A DNA stretch of 64,000 nucleotides. It comes from Corallococcus sp. NCRR (lineage in GTDB: Bacteria > Myxococcota > Myxococcia > Myxococcales > Myxococcaceae). The translations under genes and the position numbers were made by a program. The notes beneath the pieces are model-generated. The model worked only from the letters and a program-made list of their open reading frames with translations, was not told the origin of the DNA and made no database searches. Numbering within the stretch: position 1 is the stretch's first letter; every line of letters starts with the position of its first letter. This document shows positions 37,669 through 46,182 of this stretch, one piece after another. Where the stretch lies: positions 2,604,001-2,668,000 of the forward strand of contig NZ_CP114039.1 of assembly GCF_026965535.1 (NCBI RefSeq). Reading direction: 5' to 3'.

Positions 37669-39699
37669 GTGGTCCCGCTCGTGCAGAGGGCCCGCCGCGT
37701 GCGTTCCGTCCTCCTCTGCGTCTGGCTGTTCCTGCTGGGTCTGCCCTTCACGGCGCTCGCCGCGACCTATGAGGTAGACCCCGAGGACACGGGGGAGCAG
37801 GCGCTGTTCGCGCTGAGGGAGGACGGCGCCATCACGGCGGAGACGCTGTCCGCGCTGCTGGTGCTGCGGCGCTCGGGCGTGGATGTGGCGCATGCGTCAC
37901 GCGCCGCGCTCTATGCGTTGCCGGGACTGACGTACGCGCGCGTGGATGGGTTCACGGCTTCCGGCGGGCTGACGCTGGAGGAGCGGCGACGGCTGGCGCC
38001 CTTCCTGACGACCTCGGCGCCAGAGCGGGTGACGGGGGATGCGCGCCTGCTGACGGCGTTCGCCGCGTCGGATCCGGTGCTTCCGCCCCTGGCGCTCCAG
38101 GTGCGCGTGGCGGGGCCGGAGGGCTGGCGCGTGGGGTTGCTCACTTCGCTCACGCGGCGACGGCTGGGCTCGGTGCACCGGGACGCGAACCGGCGCGCAC
38201 TGGTGGCGGAGGCGCCCGGTGTGTCGGTGGCCGTGCCCAAGTTCCACGCCCAGTGGACGGGCGAGCGGGCTTCCGTGCTGGTGGGCTCGTACCGGCTGGG
38301 CTTCGGTCAGCGGCTGACGTTGGACACCACGGGACTGCCCACGCCGGACGGCTTCCTGCCTGACGACACCGTGCGAATACCGGACGACGTGGAGCGCTGG
38401 TGCTTTCTGGGAGAGGGTGCCTGCACCCCCGAGGAGCGCGCCGCGGAGGTGACGCCGGACTTCCAGTGGGACGAAGGCTTCCGGGGTGTGGTGGGCACGG
38501 TGCGGAGCGCCTCGGGCGTGTCCGTGACGGGCTTCGGTTCGTACCAGTCCCGTTCGTTGATCTCCCATGCCCTCTGCGAGGGCACCGCATGCAAGGCTCC
38601 TCCGGTGTGGCTCGCGGGGACGGGGGCACCCGTGGGACGCGTGGTGTCGCGCAAGCTGCCCGGCGTGTTTCGCGAGTGGGCCGGAGGCGGCCACGCGGCG
38701 ATGGCGTGGACCCGGCGGGCACAGGTCGGTGTGACGGCCTGGGGCGCACGGCCCGTATGGAGCGTGGAGGGCGCGGTGCTCGATTTCCGCTCCACCGCGG
38801 GCTACCCGGCGGGCGGAGCTTTCGGCGCGGTGGGCGTGGATGGCGCGTGGGGGCTGGGGCCCGTGGACCTCTTCGTGGAAGCGGCGCGCACGTTCGATGC
38901 GGCGGGCGGTGGCTACGGCGCGCTTCAGCGCACGGTGGTGGCGGACACATCGAAGGAGTTGGAGCTGTCGCTGCGTGCCTACGGGCGCGGCTTCGCCAAT
39001 CCCTACACGGGCGCGATGTCCGGCCCGGACGAACTGGAGGGCTCACGGGCGCGAAATGAAGTGGGTGCGCGCGTGCGCTACCTGCACCGGGTGGAGGGCG
39101 CGCTGCGGCTGCGCGGTGAGGTGGATGCATGGACGCTGCCCGCCGACGGCGCGGCGGTGGGCAGCGCCGGCACGGTGAACCTGCGGGCTTCGGCCCGGGT
39201 GGACTGGCGGGCGCATGCGTTGTTCCAACCGTCGCTGTGGGCGGAGTACCGGGACAAGGACGTCGGCGTGGCGGGTGACTGCTTCGACGGTTCGGGCGAG
39301 GACCCCTGTGCAGGGTCGCTCCTGCGCATCACGGCCCGGGTGAAGGCGGAGCTTCACGACGCAGTGTCCGTGGCCGCGCAGTACGCGCATGCCCGCGTGG
39401 ATGATCCAGTGAACCGGGGCGTGCGTGAAGACGCGCATGCGGTCGTGGAGGCGCAGGTGCGGCCGTGCGACGCCGTGAGGCTGCGGGGCCGCGCCGTGTG
39501 GAAGGACGAGGACCTGTCGACGCGCCACCGGCTGGAGCAGGCGTTCCGGGCCACGCTCGATGCGAGCTGGACGGCGGACGCCGTGACGACACGGGCCCGG
39601 TACGCGTGGGTCGTGGACTTGAAGGACGCGACAGGGGCCCGGACGCCGCCAGATGCGCCCCGGCACCTGTTCGCGCTGGAAGTGGAGACGCGGTTCTGA
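37669..39699 (+). CDS. Exported helix-hairpin-helix protein with barrel-like C-terminus
   Basis: This 676-residue protein has a signal peptide (hydrophobic core LLCVWLFLLGLPFTALAA). The mature N-terminus contains ComEA-like helix-hairpin-helix units, the clearest being DVAHASRAALYALPGLTYARV, where the LPGL hairpin normally contacts the DNA backbone. From about residue 140 to the end there are repeated amphipathic strands (VSVTGFGSYQSRS, VELSLRAYGRG and similar) and a terminal Phe (VETRF), as in outer-membrane beta barrels. I read it as an outer-membrane protein with a periplasmic DNA-binding domain. The start is GTG (37669 or 37681). The next gene begins 12 nt after the stop. Confidence 0.65.
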   Translation: MVPLVQRARRVRSVLLCVWLFLLGLPFTALAATYEVDPEDTGEQALFALREDGAITAETLSALLVLRRSGVDVAHASRAALYALPGLTYARVDGFTASGGLTLEERRRLAPFLTTSAPERVTGDARLLTAFAASDPVLPPLALQVRVAGPEGWRVGLLTSLTRRRLGSVHRDANRRALVAEAPGVSVAVPKFHAQWTGERASVLVGSYRLGFGQRLTLDTTGLPTPDGFLPDDTVRIPDDVERWCFLGEGACTPEERAAEVTPDFQWDEGFRGVVGTVRSASGVSVTGFGSYQSRSLISHALCEGTACKAPPVWLAGTGAPVGRVVSRKLPGVFREWAGGGHAAMAWTRRAQVGVTAWGARPVWSVEGAVLDFRSTAGYPAGGAFGAVGVDGAWGLGPVDLFVEAARTFDAAGGGYGALQRTVVADTSKELELSLRAYGRGFANPYTGAMSGPDELEGSRARNEVGARVRYLHRVEGALRLRGEVDAWTLPADGAAVGSAGTVNLRASARVDWRAHALFQPSLWAEYRDKDVGVAGDCFDGSGEDPCAGSLLRITARVKAELHDAVSVAAQYAHARVDDPVNRGVREDAHAVVEAQVRPCDAVRLRGRAVWKDEDLSTRHRLEQAFRATLDASWTADAVTTRARYAWVVDLKDATGARTPPDAPRHLFALEVETRF

Positions 39700-39711
39700 A
39701 GGGAGCGGAGT

Positions 39712-41406
39712 GTGGCGGCTTGGGCAGTGCGGGGATGGGGCGTGCGGTTGGGATTGGGATGGGTGCTGGGGTGGATGGGGGCGTGCGGACTGCCCATGTG
39801 GGAGGAGGAGCCAGCGGCCTGTGATGCGCTGCTGCCTGGGGACCTGGTCATCACGGAGTACCTCAACGACCCCTCGGGCGCGGACACGGGGAAGGAGTAC
39901 GTGGAGCTCCACAACCCCACCCGGGAGACCGTGGACCTGCTGGGCGTCACGCTCTTCACCGCGCGCGATGAAGCGGCGCAGGAGCGCGTCTACACGTTCA
40001 CCACGGGCCTGCCGGTGGACGCGGGGGCCTTCGTCGTGCTGGGCGACGTGCGTGACGGCGCGCTGCCCGAGCACGTGGACCAGACCTATGGGGATGCGCT
40101 CGGCGCGCTGGGCAACAGCGCGGGGCTCCTGGGGCTGCGGTGCGGGACGCGCGTGCTCGACTCGGTGGTGCTCGAAGCGCCCGCGAAGTCGGGCATGGCC
40201 CGGACCCATGACGGCGTGTCGCGCTGGTGCGATGCACCGGGCAGTCCGGGAAGCGCGAACGCGCCGTGTCCCGCGCTGGCGGATGGCGGCGTGACAGCCG
40301 GAGCGACGTGTCTGCCACCGGGCGCGGTCTCTCCCCGGGACATCCAGTCCCCGCGACCCGGAGAGCTGATCATCACCGAGGTGATGGCCAACCCGCGAGG
40401 CGACGACACCGTGGGCGAGTGGCTGGAGGTCCGCGCCACCGTGCCCGTAGACCTCAACGGGCTGACGGTGGGGACGGACACATCCGGTACACGCCTGGAA
40501 TTGGAGCGCTGTCTGTCCCTCGCCGCCGGAGAGTCCGCGCTGCTCGCGCGCAGAAGGGAGCCGGAGGTGAACGGTGGCCTGCCGGAGCCGCTGGCCACGT
40601 TCGCCGTGGACCTGCGCAACGCGGGCGGCGTGGTCGCCATTCGCTCGGGCAACGTCCTCATCGACAGCGCGCTGTATGGCCCGGCCCAGGACGGCGTGGC
40701 CACCCAGATATCCGCGCCGCTCACCAGCGATGCGAAGAACAACGACGTCACGGCGTCCTGGTGCGCGGCCACGGAGGCCTACGGTGACAAGGGCAACCTG
40801 GGCACACCGGGACGGACCAACCGCGCGTGCACCGGGACGGACGCGGGCACGGCGCAGGCGGGCTGTATCGACCGGACCACGGGGCAGACCCGTGCGCTTC
40901 GCGTTCCCACCGTGGGCTCGCTGGTGCTCACCGAGTTCATGGCCGACCCCGCGGTCGTCCCGGATGCGCAGGGGGAATGGGTGGAGGTGCTCGCGCTGCG
41001 GGAGGTGGACCTCAACGGGGTGACGCTCGCCAACGAGTCAGGCGGCTCCGTCCTGGAGTCCCCGCTGTGCCTGTCGATGAAGGCCGGAAGCTTCGCGGTC
41101 CTTGCTCGCGGTGACGACGCTTCACTCAATGGCGGATTGCCCTCGGTGCTCGGCACGTTCGCGTTCGGTCTGGGCAATGGCGCGGGGGCCCATGTCCTCA
41201 AGCTGTCGGCGCAGGGCACCGTCCTGGACTCGGTGGCCTTCACGAACGCCGCAAGCCCCGGCGTGTCGTCGCAGTTGGATGCGCGCGTGCGGGACGCCGC
41301 CGGCAACGACGCGGCCGGGGCCTTCTGTCCCACGCCCTCCGGTGTGACCTACGGCGCGGGCGACCGGGGCACCCCGGGCCGGGAGAACCGGACGTGCGCG
41401 CGATGA
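39712..41406 (+). CDS. Lipoprotein with three lamin-tail domains
   Basis: This 564-residue protein has a signal segment ending in a lipobox-like GACG. Three lamin-tail (LTD) beta-sandwich domains follow, each opening with the typical phrase: GDLVITEYLNDPSGADTGKEYVEL (about 43), GELIITEVMANPRGDDTVGEWLEV (about 217) and GSLVLTEFMADPAVVPDAQGEWVEV (about 402). Bacterial LTDs are surface modules often found with nucleases or other hydrolases. Cys pairs recur at the domain ends. It is preceded by a helix-hairpin-helix envelope protein and overlaps a nuclease-type lipoprotein gene, so the three are probably one operon. The start is a GTG. Confidence 0.82.
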   Translation: MAAWAVRGWGVRLGLGWVLGWMGACGLPMWEEEPAACDALLPGDLVITEYLNDPSGADTGKEYVELHNPTRETVDLLGVTLFTARDEAAQERVYTFTTGLPVDAGAFVVLGDVRDGALPEHVDQTYGDALGALGNSAGLLGLRCGTRVLDSVVLEAPAKSGMARTHDGVSRWCDAPGSPGSANAPCPALADGGVTAGATCLPPGAVSPRDIQSPRPGELIITEVMANPRGDDTVGEWLEVRATVPVDLNGLTVGTDTSGTRLELERCLSLAAGESALLARRREPEVNGGLPEPLATFAVDLRNAGGVVAIRSGNVLIDSALYGPAQDGVATQISAPLTSDAKNNDVTASWCAATEAYGDKGNLGTPGRTNRACTGTDAGTAQAGCIDRTTGQTRALRVPTVGSLVLTEFMADPAVVPDAQGEWVEVLALREVDLNGVTLANESGGSVLESPLCLSMKAGSFAVLARGDDASLNGGLPSVLGTFAFGLGNGAGAHVLKLSAQGTVLDSVAFTNAASPGVSSQLDARVRDAAGNDAAGAFCPTPSGVTYGAGDRGTPGRENRTCAR

Positions 41407-41876
41407 GGACGCATGTCCTGGGATGGCTGCTGCTCACCGTGCTGTCCGCCTGTGGTGGCGGGGAAGGGGAGTGCGGCCCGAGCACAGGCGTGGTGACGAA
41501 GGTCATCGACGGGGACACGGTGGTGCTCCAGGACGGTGAGCGCATCCGCTACCTGCTGGCCGACACGCCAGAGATGACGCAGGGGCACGACGACTGCTTC
41601 GGCGAGGAGGCCGCGGCGTTCAACCGCTCGCTCGTGGAGGGGCGCTCGGTGCGGCTGCGGGACGGGGAGGCGTGCACGGACCGCTACGGGCGGCGGCTCG
41701 CCTACGTGTCCGTGGACGGCGAGGACGTGAACGCGCTGCTCGTGCGGCGCGGCTATGCGTGCACGCTGTTCATCCCGCCGGCCGGTGCCTCCCGGCGCGG
41801 CGAGTTCGAGGCCCTGGAGCTGGAGGCCCGGCGCGCCCGCCGGGGCCTTTGGGGCCGCTGCCCGGCGCCGTGTCCC
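41403..41876 (+). CDS. Thermonuclease (SNase-like) lipoprotein; no stop codon near its end
   Basis: From the ATG at 41403, overlapping the previous stop, the protein has a signal with lipobox LSACG and a staphylococcal-nuclease fold: VVTKVIDGDTVVLQDGERIRYLLADTPE with the first catalytic Arg and the Glu of DTPE, then the second Arg in CTDRYGRRLAYV, and the fold ends about RRGLWGRC. This predicts an extracytoplasmic, lipid-anchored DNase/RNase. Oddly, the frame has no stop after the domain and stays open to 45272 through an opposite-strand gene and into the histidine kinase. The end given here marks the end of the recognisable domain. An in-frame ATG at 41394 is also possible. Confidence 0.7.
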
Positions 41877-41903
41877 AGAGGGCGGCGCGCACCCGCGTCC
41901 AGG

Positions 41904-42611
41904 CTACGGCAGGGTGTCCTTCACCGCCCGGGCCAGCTGCGCGTCCAGCGGCCAGGCCGCGGGGCGGCGCGACGTGGTGAGGTCCAGCGTGCCGTCCGTG
42001 AGCTTCGCCCCGAAGGAGTCCCCCACGAACAGCCGCACCCTGCGCACCCGCTCCCGGAGCACGTCGCCCACGTCGGGCGTCGCGGCCAGCCTGGGCAGCA
42101 CCTCGCCCGCGCGCTCGACGAGCCACGCCAGGGGCTGGATGTGGGCCTCGTGCTCCAATTCCTCGGCCGTGCCGAACTCCGCCGCAACCTTCGTGCCCCA
42201 GGCGGTGGACAGCTTGTCGGCCAGCGCGGGCAGGTGGCGGCGCAGGTGCATGGGCGAGGACTCGGGCATCGACTTCGCGGGCGTGTCCAGCACCGTGGCG
42301 TCGTGCAGCGTGAGCGCCTCGATGACGCCGTCCGGGACGAACGTCACGTCCAGGCCCTCCCCGTGCGAACGGTAGCCTCCGGAGGTGGTGAGCAGCACGC
42401 CGCGGCCCTGGCGGAACTCGCCGTACTCCCGGACGAGCCCTGTAATCTCACGCCCGCTGCGCAGGAACAGCGTCACCTGCGGCAGGTTCAGCGGCAGGCC
42501 CTCGTTGCGGCGGCGCATGAGGATGCTCATCGCCTCCAGCACCTCCCAGACGCTGCGCACATGGCCCTGGGCCAGCGACTCCAGTGGATCCATTGCCTGG
42601 GGCGTGCTCAT
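41904..42611 (-). CDS. Hypothetical protein under a 24-bp palindrome
   Basis: This 235-residue cytoplasmic protein is not recognised. The N-terminal helix (PLESLAQGHVRSVWEVLEAMSI) is followed by a beta-rich part with LPQVTLFLRSGREITGLVREY and GVLLTTSGGYRS, faintly like an Sm-type barrel, then a helical C-terminus. The start at 42611 is chosen over a GTG at 42650 because the latter lies inside a perfect palindrome. It is convergent with the nuclease gene, whose open frame runs through it in the opposite sense. Codon pattern and composition support it as the real gene in this stretch. Confidence 0.6.
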   Translation of the reverse strand: MSTPQAMDPLESLAQGHVRSVWEVLEAMSILMRRRNEGLPLNLPQVTLFLRSGREITGLVREYGEFRQGRGVLLTTSGGYRSHGEGLDVTFVPDGVIEALTLHDATVLDTPAKSMPESSPMHLRRHLPALADKLSTAWGTKVAAEFGTAEELEHEAHIQPLAWLVERAGEVLPRLAATPDVGDVLRERVRRVRLFVGDSFGAKLTDGTLDLTTSRRPAAWPLDAQLARAVKDTLP

Positions 42612-42630
42612 GACCGGCCCTCGCCCCTCT

Positions 42631-42654
42631 GGACGTGGACCCGGGTCCACGTCC
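42631..42654. promoter_or_regulatory. Perfect 24-bp palindrome (operator-like)
   Basis: The half-site GGACGTGGACCC is followed directly by its complement. The centre lies about 31 nt upstream of the start at 42611, in the 396-bp divergent region before the histidine kinase. Its length and perfection suggest a dimeric regulator site, possibly autoregulatory; as RNA it would fold into a hairpin. I see no other gene or clear promoter in 42612-43007. Confidence 0.5.
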
Positions 42655-43007
42655 CCGGGGACGACCGCCCCGTCGCCCGCGCGTCATCGCCCTGCCCGCC
42701 GGTCCTGCGTTCCGCGAATGCCATGGCCTGCTGCCTCCCGTGTGCTTGGGCGTCAGTCTCCCCCAGCTCCCTGTCGGGGCCCAGCGGTTCACGGAGGCCT
42801 CCCATGGCCGCCCGCCATGTCCCCGGGTTCAATCCCAGAGGTGGGCAACCCACCCGACCCCGTCCCGTGGGCCCCATCCATTTCGTGACGCGGGATGTCC
42901 ATCTTCCCTCCACTCCGGCCACGTCCCGGGAGCAGGGGTACGGTGACATCTATTCTTCGAACAGCAGGCGGCCTGCCTCGTCCGACCGGTGCCTCCGGAG
43001 CGTCGGC

Positions 43008-45272
43008 ATGAATCCGTTTGCCTCCACGACGGACTCGCTCGCGGACCTCGTGGAGTCGCGGCGTGAGGACATCCTCCGGCGCTGGGGCGCACGGTTGGAG
43101 CCCCACCCGCCCGGCATGTCCGTGGAGTTCCAGGACCGGCTGGAGGGGATGCTCAAGCTGGTGGACGCGCTGGTGCTCGTCCTCCGGCAGGGCCCCGTGG
43201 AGACCGGGTCCTCGGAGGCGGTCTGGGCCCATGCCCGGGAGCTGGGGCTGCGGCGTTTCCGGGCCGGCGCCCGCGTGGAGACGCTGGTGGAGGAGTACGG
43301 CCTCCTGCGCGAGACCCTCCTCGAGGTGCTGGATGCATCCCACCGGCCGCTCGCCACGGGCGAGCTGCGCACGCTCTGGCGCGCGCTGGACCGGAGCCTG
43401 ACGGAGGCCGTGGCCCACTACGTCCACGAACACGAACACGCGCTGCGCGCCCGCGAACGGCGGCTGCAGGAGATCCTCGACCACGCCCCGGCCGCCATCT
43501 ACGCGAAGGACGCCAGCGGGAGGTACCTCTTCATCAACCGCCCCTTCGAGGCCATCTCCGGGCACGAGCGCGAGTCGGTGCTGGGGCGCACGGACCTGGA
43601 CCTGTTCCCACGGGAGACGGCGGAGCGCTTCCGCTACAACGACCGCCGGGTGCTGGCGGCGAAGACGCCGCTCGTCTTCGACGAGGAGGTGCTCCAGCCC
43701 GACGGGACGCACCTCTACCACACGATGAAGTTCCCCCTGCCCGGCGTCGTGCAGGGGGAGGCGTGGGCGCTGTGCGGCGTGTCCACGGACATCACCACCA
43801 CGCGCACGCTGCGCCAGGAGCGCGACGAGGCCCGCGAGCAGCTCCACCGCGTGCTCACGCAGCTGCCCGTCGTGCTGTGGGCCTTCGACGCGCAGGGCGT
43901 GTTCACCCTCTTCGAGGGCGAGGGCGTGACGTCCACGTCCGTGCCCTCCCGGGTGATGCACGGACGCTCCGTCTTCGACGTGTTCCGGGACCGGCGCGAC
44001 GTGCTGGAGGTCATCCTGCGCGCGCTGGCCGGGGAGCGGCTGTCCACGGAGCTGTACCTCATGGGCGTCTGGTTCGAGGTCCGCCTCCTGCCGGTGTTCG
44101 ACGCGGGCGGGCGCGTGGTGAGCGTGTCGGGCGTGTCGCTGGACATCACCGAGCGGCGCCGGGCGGAGCAGGAGCTGCGTGCGTCGGAGACGCGCTACCG
44201 GCTGGCCACCCTGGCCACCCGCGACATCATCTGGGACTGGGACCTGGTGACGGACGAAATCCACTGGAGCGAGTCCGCGCCCCGCGTCCTCCGGCTGGAC
44301 ACGTCCCGGGGGCCGCCCGTCATGGACACCGCGTGGTGGACGGCCAGCCTGCACCCCGACGAGCGCGAGCAGGTGACGCGGGAGCTGCGCATGGCCATCG
44401 ACAGCGACGAGGGCCACTGGGAGGCCGAGTACCGGATGCGCCGGGGTGACGGGACGTGGGCCTTCGTCGAGGACCGGGGCCGCGTGGTGAAGGACCTCCA
44501 GGGGCGCCCGGTGCGCATGGTGGGTGCCATGCAGGACGTCACCGACCGGCACGAGGCCGAGGCCGAGGCGAAGCGCCGCGCGGAGTTCGAACAGCTGCTC
44601 ATCGGCATCGTGGGCCACGACCTGCGCAACCCCATCTCCGCCATCACCATGGCCGCCACGTCGCTGGCGAAGCGCGAGGACTCCGACTCGCGCGACCAGA
44701 AGGCCGTGGCCCGCATCCTCTCCAGCGCCGAGCGCGCCCACCGCATGCTGCGCGACGTGCTGGACTTCACCCAGGCGCGGCTGGGCGGCGGCATCCCCAT
44801 GGACCCGCGCGAGGTGGACCTCCTGGACCTGGTGCGCCAGGTGATGGACGAGGTGCAGCAGGCCCACCCGGACCGGCGCCTGGAGGTGGCCGGGCGGGGA
44901 GAGGCCCGGCTGTCGTGCGACCCGGACCGGCTGGCGCAGGTCATCACCAACCTGGTGAACAACGCGCTCGCCTACGGAGACGCCCACTGCCCGGTGCGCG
45001 TGTGGCTGCGCGGCCAGCCGGGGGCGGTGACGCTCGCGGTGCGGAACCAGGGGCGCCCCATTCCCCAGCACCTGATGCCGCACCTGTTCGAACCCCTCAA
45101 GCGCGCGCAGACCCAGGACGGCCACCGCAACTCCCACGGGCTCGGGCTGGGGCTGTTCATCGTGAAGCACATCGTGGATGCGCATGGCGGCCGGCTGCGC
45201 GTGCGCTCCTCCGCCCGGGACGGCACCACCTTCCTCGTGCAGCTGCCCCGCCGGCTGCCCTCCGGGGACTGA
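43008..45272 (+). CDS. Multi-PAS sensor histidine kinase
   Basis: This 754-residue soluble sensor kinase has an N-terminal helical RsbU/RsbR-like domain (about 1-145), a PAS domain (about 152-268, ILDHAPAAIYAKDASGRYLF), a second PAS (about 283-390, ending LDITERRRAEQEL) and a third, PAS_3-like (about 395-515, IIWDWDLVTDEIHWS). A HisKA domain follows with His537 in GIVGHDLRNPISAI. The HATPase domain has NLVNNALAYGD and GLGLGLFIVKHIVDAHGG. No membrane segment is present, so it senses a cytoplasmic or bound signal. No response regulator is adjacent. The ATG at 43008 fits the start of the first domain, although the same frame stays open upstream to the nuclease lipoprotein. Confidence 0.9.
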   Translation: MNPFASTTDSLADLVESRREDILRRWGARLEPHPPGMSVEFQDRLEGMLKLVDALVLVLRQGPVETGSSEAVWAHARELGLRRFRAGARVETLVEEYGLLRETLLEVLDASHRPLATGELRTLWRALDRSLTEAVAHYVHEHEHALRARERRLQEILDHAPAAIYAKDASGRYLFINRPFEAISGHERESVLGRTDLDLFPRETAERFRYNDRRVLAAKTPLVFDEEVLQPDGTHLYHTMKFPLPGVVQGEAWALCGVSTDITTTRTLRQERDEAREQLHRVLTQLPVVLWAFDAQGVFTLFEGEGVTSTSVPSRVMHGRSVFDVFRDRRDVLEVILRALAGERLSTELYLMGVWFEVRLLPVFDAGGRVVSVSGVSLDITERRRAEQELRASETRYRLATLATRDIIWDWDLVTDEIHWSESAPRVLRLDTSRGPPVMDTAWWTASLHPDEREQVTRELRMAIDSDEGHWEAEYRMRRGDGTWAFVEDRGRVVKDLQGRPVRMVGAMQDVTDRHEAEAEAKRRAEFEQLLIGIVGHDLRNPISAITMAATSLAKREDSDSRDQKAVARILSSAERAHRMLRDVLDFTQARLGGGIPMDPREVDLLDLVRQVMDEVQQAHPDRRLEVAGRGEARLSCDPDRLAQVITNLVNNALAYGDAHCPVRVWLRGQPGAVTLAVRNQGRPIPQHLMPHLFEPLKRAQTQDGHRNSHGLGLGLFIVKHIVDAHGGRLRVRSSARDGTTFLVQLPRRLPSGD

Positions 45273-45381
45273 AAGGGCGGCCTTTCCGGGGCGCGCTTGC
45301 CCTCCAGGGACGGCCCGGGTAGCAAAGGGGCTCCGGCGGCGGGCGGGCCCCGCCCTTCCGGAAGGAGAGCGGAGCAGCGCC

Positions 45382-46179
45382 ATGAACAAGAAGTGGATCC
45401 TCGGGCTGGGACTGGGTGTCGGCGGGCTGCTCCTCGTGGGAGGAGGCCTGGTCGCGACGGGAGTCTGGGCGGACCGCCAGATGGACGGCACCGGCGTGGC
45501 TACGCTGATGAAGTCCCAGGAGCGCGCCCAGAAGGCCGCCGAGCTCAACGCCCGCTTCCCCTTCGCGCCGCCTGCCCCGGGCAAGGTGCTGAAGCTGGAT
45601 GAGGCGCGGCTGGAGACCTACCTCGCGGCGCGCGAGGCGACCCTGCCCGCCTACGACGTGCTCCAGAAGGAGTCCCTGGAGTACGTCCAGTCGTACGGCA
45701 AGGAGCTCACCACCGGAACCCGCAGCGCGAAGCTCCGGGCCGCGGGCGCCTCCCTGCGCATGCTGGGCAAGGCCCAGGCCGCCCTCCTCCTGAACCTGGA
45801 GGCGAAGGGCATGTCGCCCCAGGAGTTCGGCGGCCTCACCGCCGTGGTGTATCCGGAGCCCGTGGCCGCCGCGCCGGACGCGGGCGTGGCGATGGTGTCC
45901 CAGGCCACCGACCCCGCGAACATCGCGCTTTTGGAGGAGCAGCTCGCCGCCATCGGGCCCCAGTTGGAGGACCCGAAGCTCAGCGAGGCGGAGCGGCTGC
46001 AGCTGGAGCAGCGCCGCGCCGGGCTGCGCAAGTACATCACCCAGTTGGAGGTGGCCTCCGGCAAGGACGTGAAGGACGCCAACGCCGCCCTCCTGAAGAA
46101 GCACGCGGCGCGCATCGCGAAGGCGGCGAACCCCACGTTCGACCAGCTGCTGACGAAGCCCCTGAACCCCGGCGGCTGA
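45382..46179 (+). CDS. Hypothetical single-pass membrane protein, helical
   Basis: This 265-residue protein has one N-terminal membrane helix (ILGLGLGVGGLLLVGGGLVATG), then a long helical, Ala/Leu/Glu-rich region outside the membrane with coiled-coil character (LLEEQLAAIGPQLEDPKLSEAERLQLEQRR). No family is recognised. The start has AAGGAGAGCGGAG upstream of the ATG at 45382. It is convergent with terC, only 3 bp apart. The function is unknown; the topology suggests a periplasmic-facing anchored protein. Confidence 0.65.
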   Translation: MNKKWILGLGLGVGGLLLVGGGLVATGVWADRQMDGTGVATLMKSQERAQKAAELNARFPFAPPAPGKVLKLDEARLETYLAAREATLPAYDVLQKESLEYVQSYGKELTTGTRSAKLRAAGASLRMLGKAQAALLLNLEAKGMSPQEFGGLTAVVYPEPVAAAPDAGVAMVSQATDPANIALLEEQLAAIGPQLEDPKLSEAERLQLEQRRAGLRKYITQLEVASGKDVKDANAALLKKHAARIAKAANPTFDQLLTKPLNPGG

Positions 46180-46182
46180 GCG

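Noticed and set aside
41877-43007. A single nuclease-kinase fusion protein from 41394 to 45272
   Set aside because: The middle 370 codons lie opposite a better-supported gene and have non-protein-like composition. The kinase has a natural start at 43008 and the nuclease fold is complete by 41876. The lack of a stop is reported as an oddity instead.
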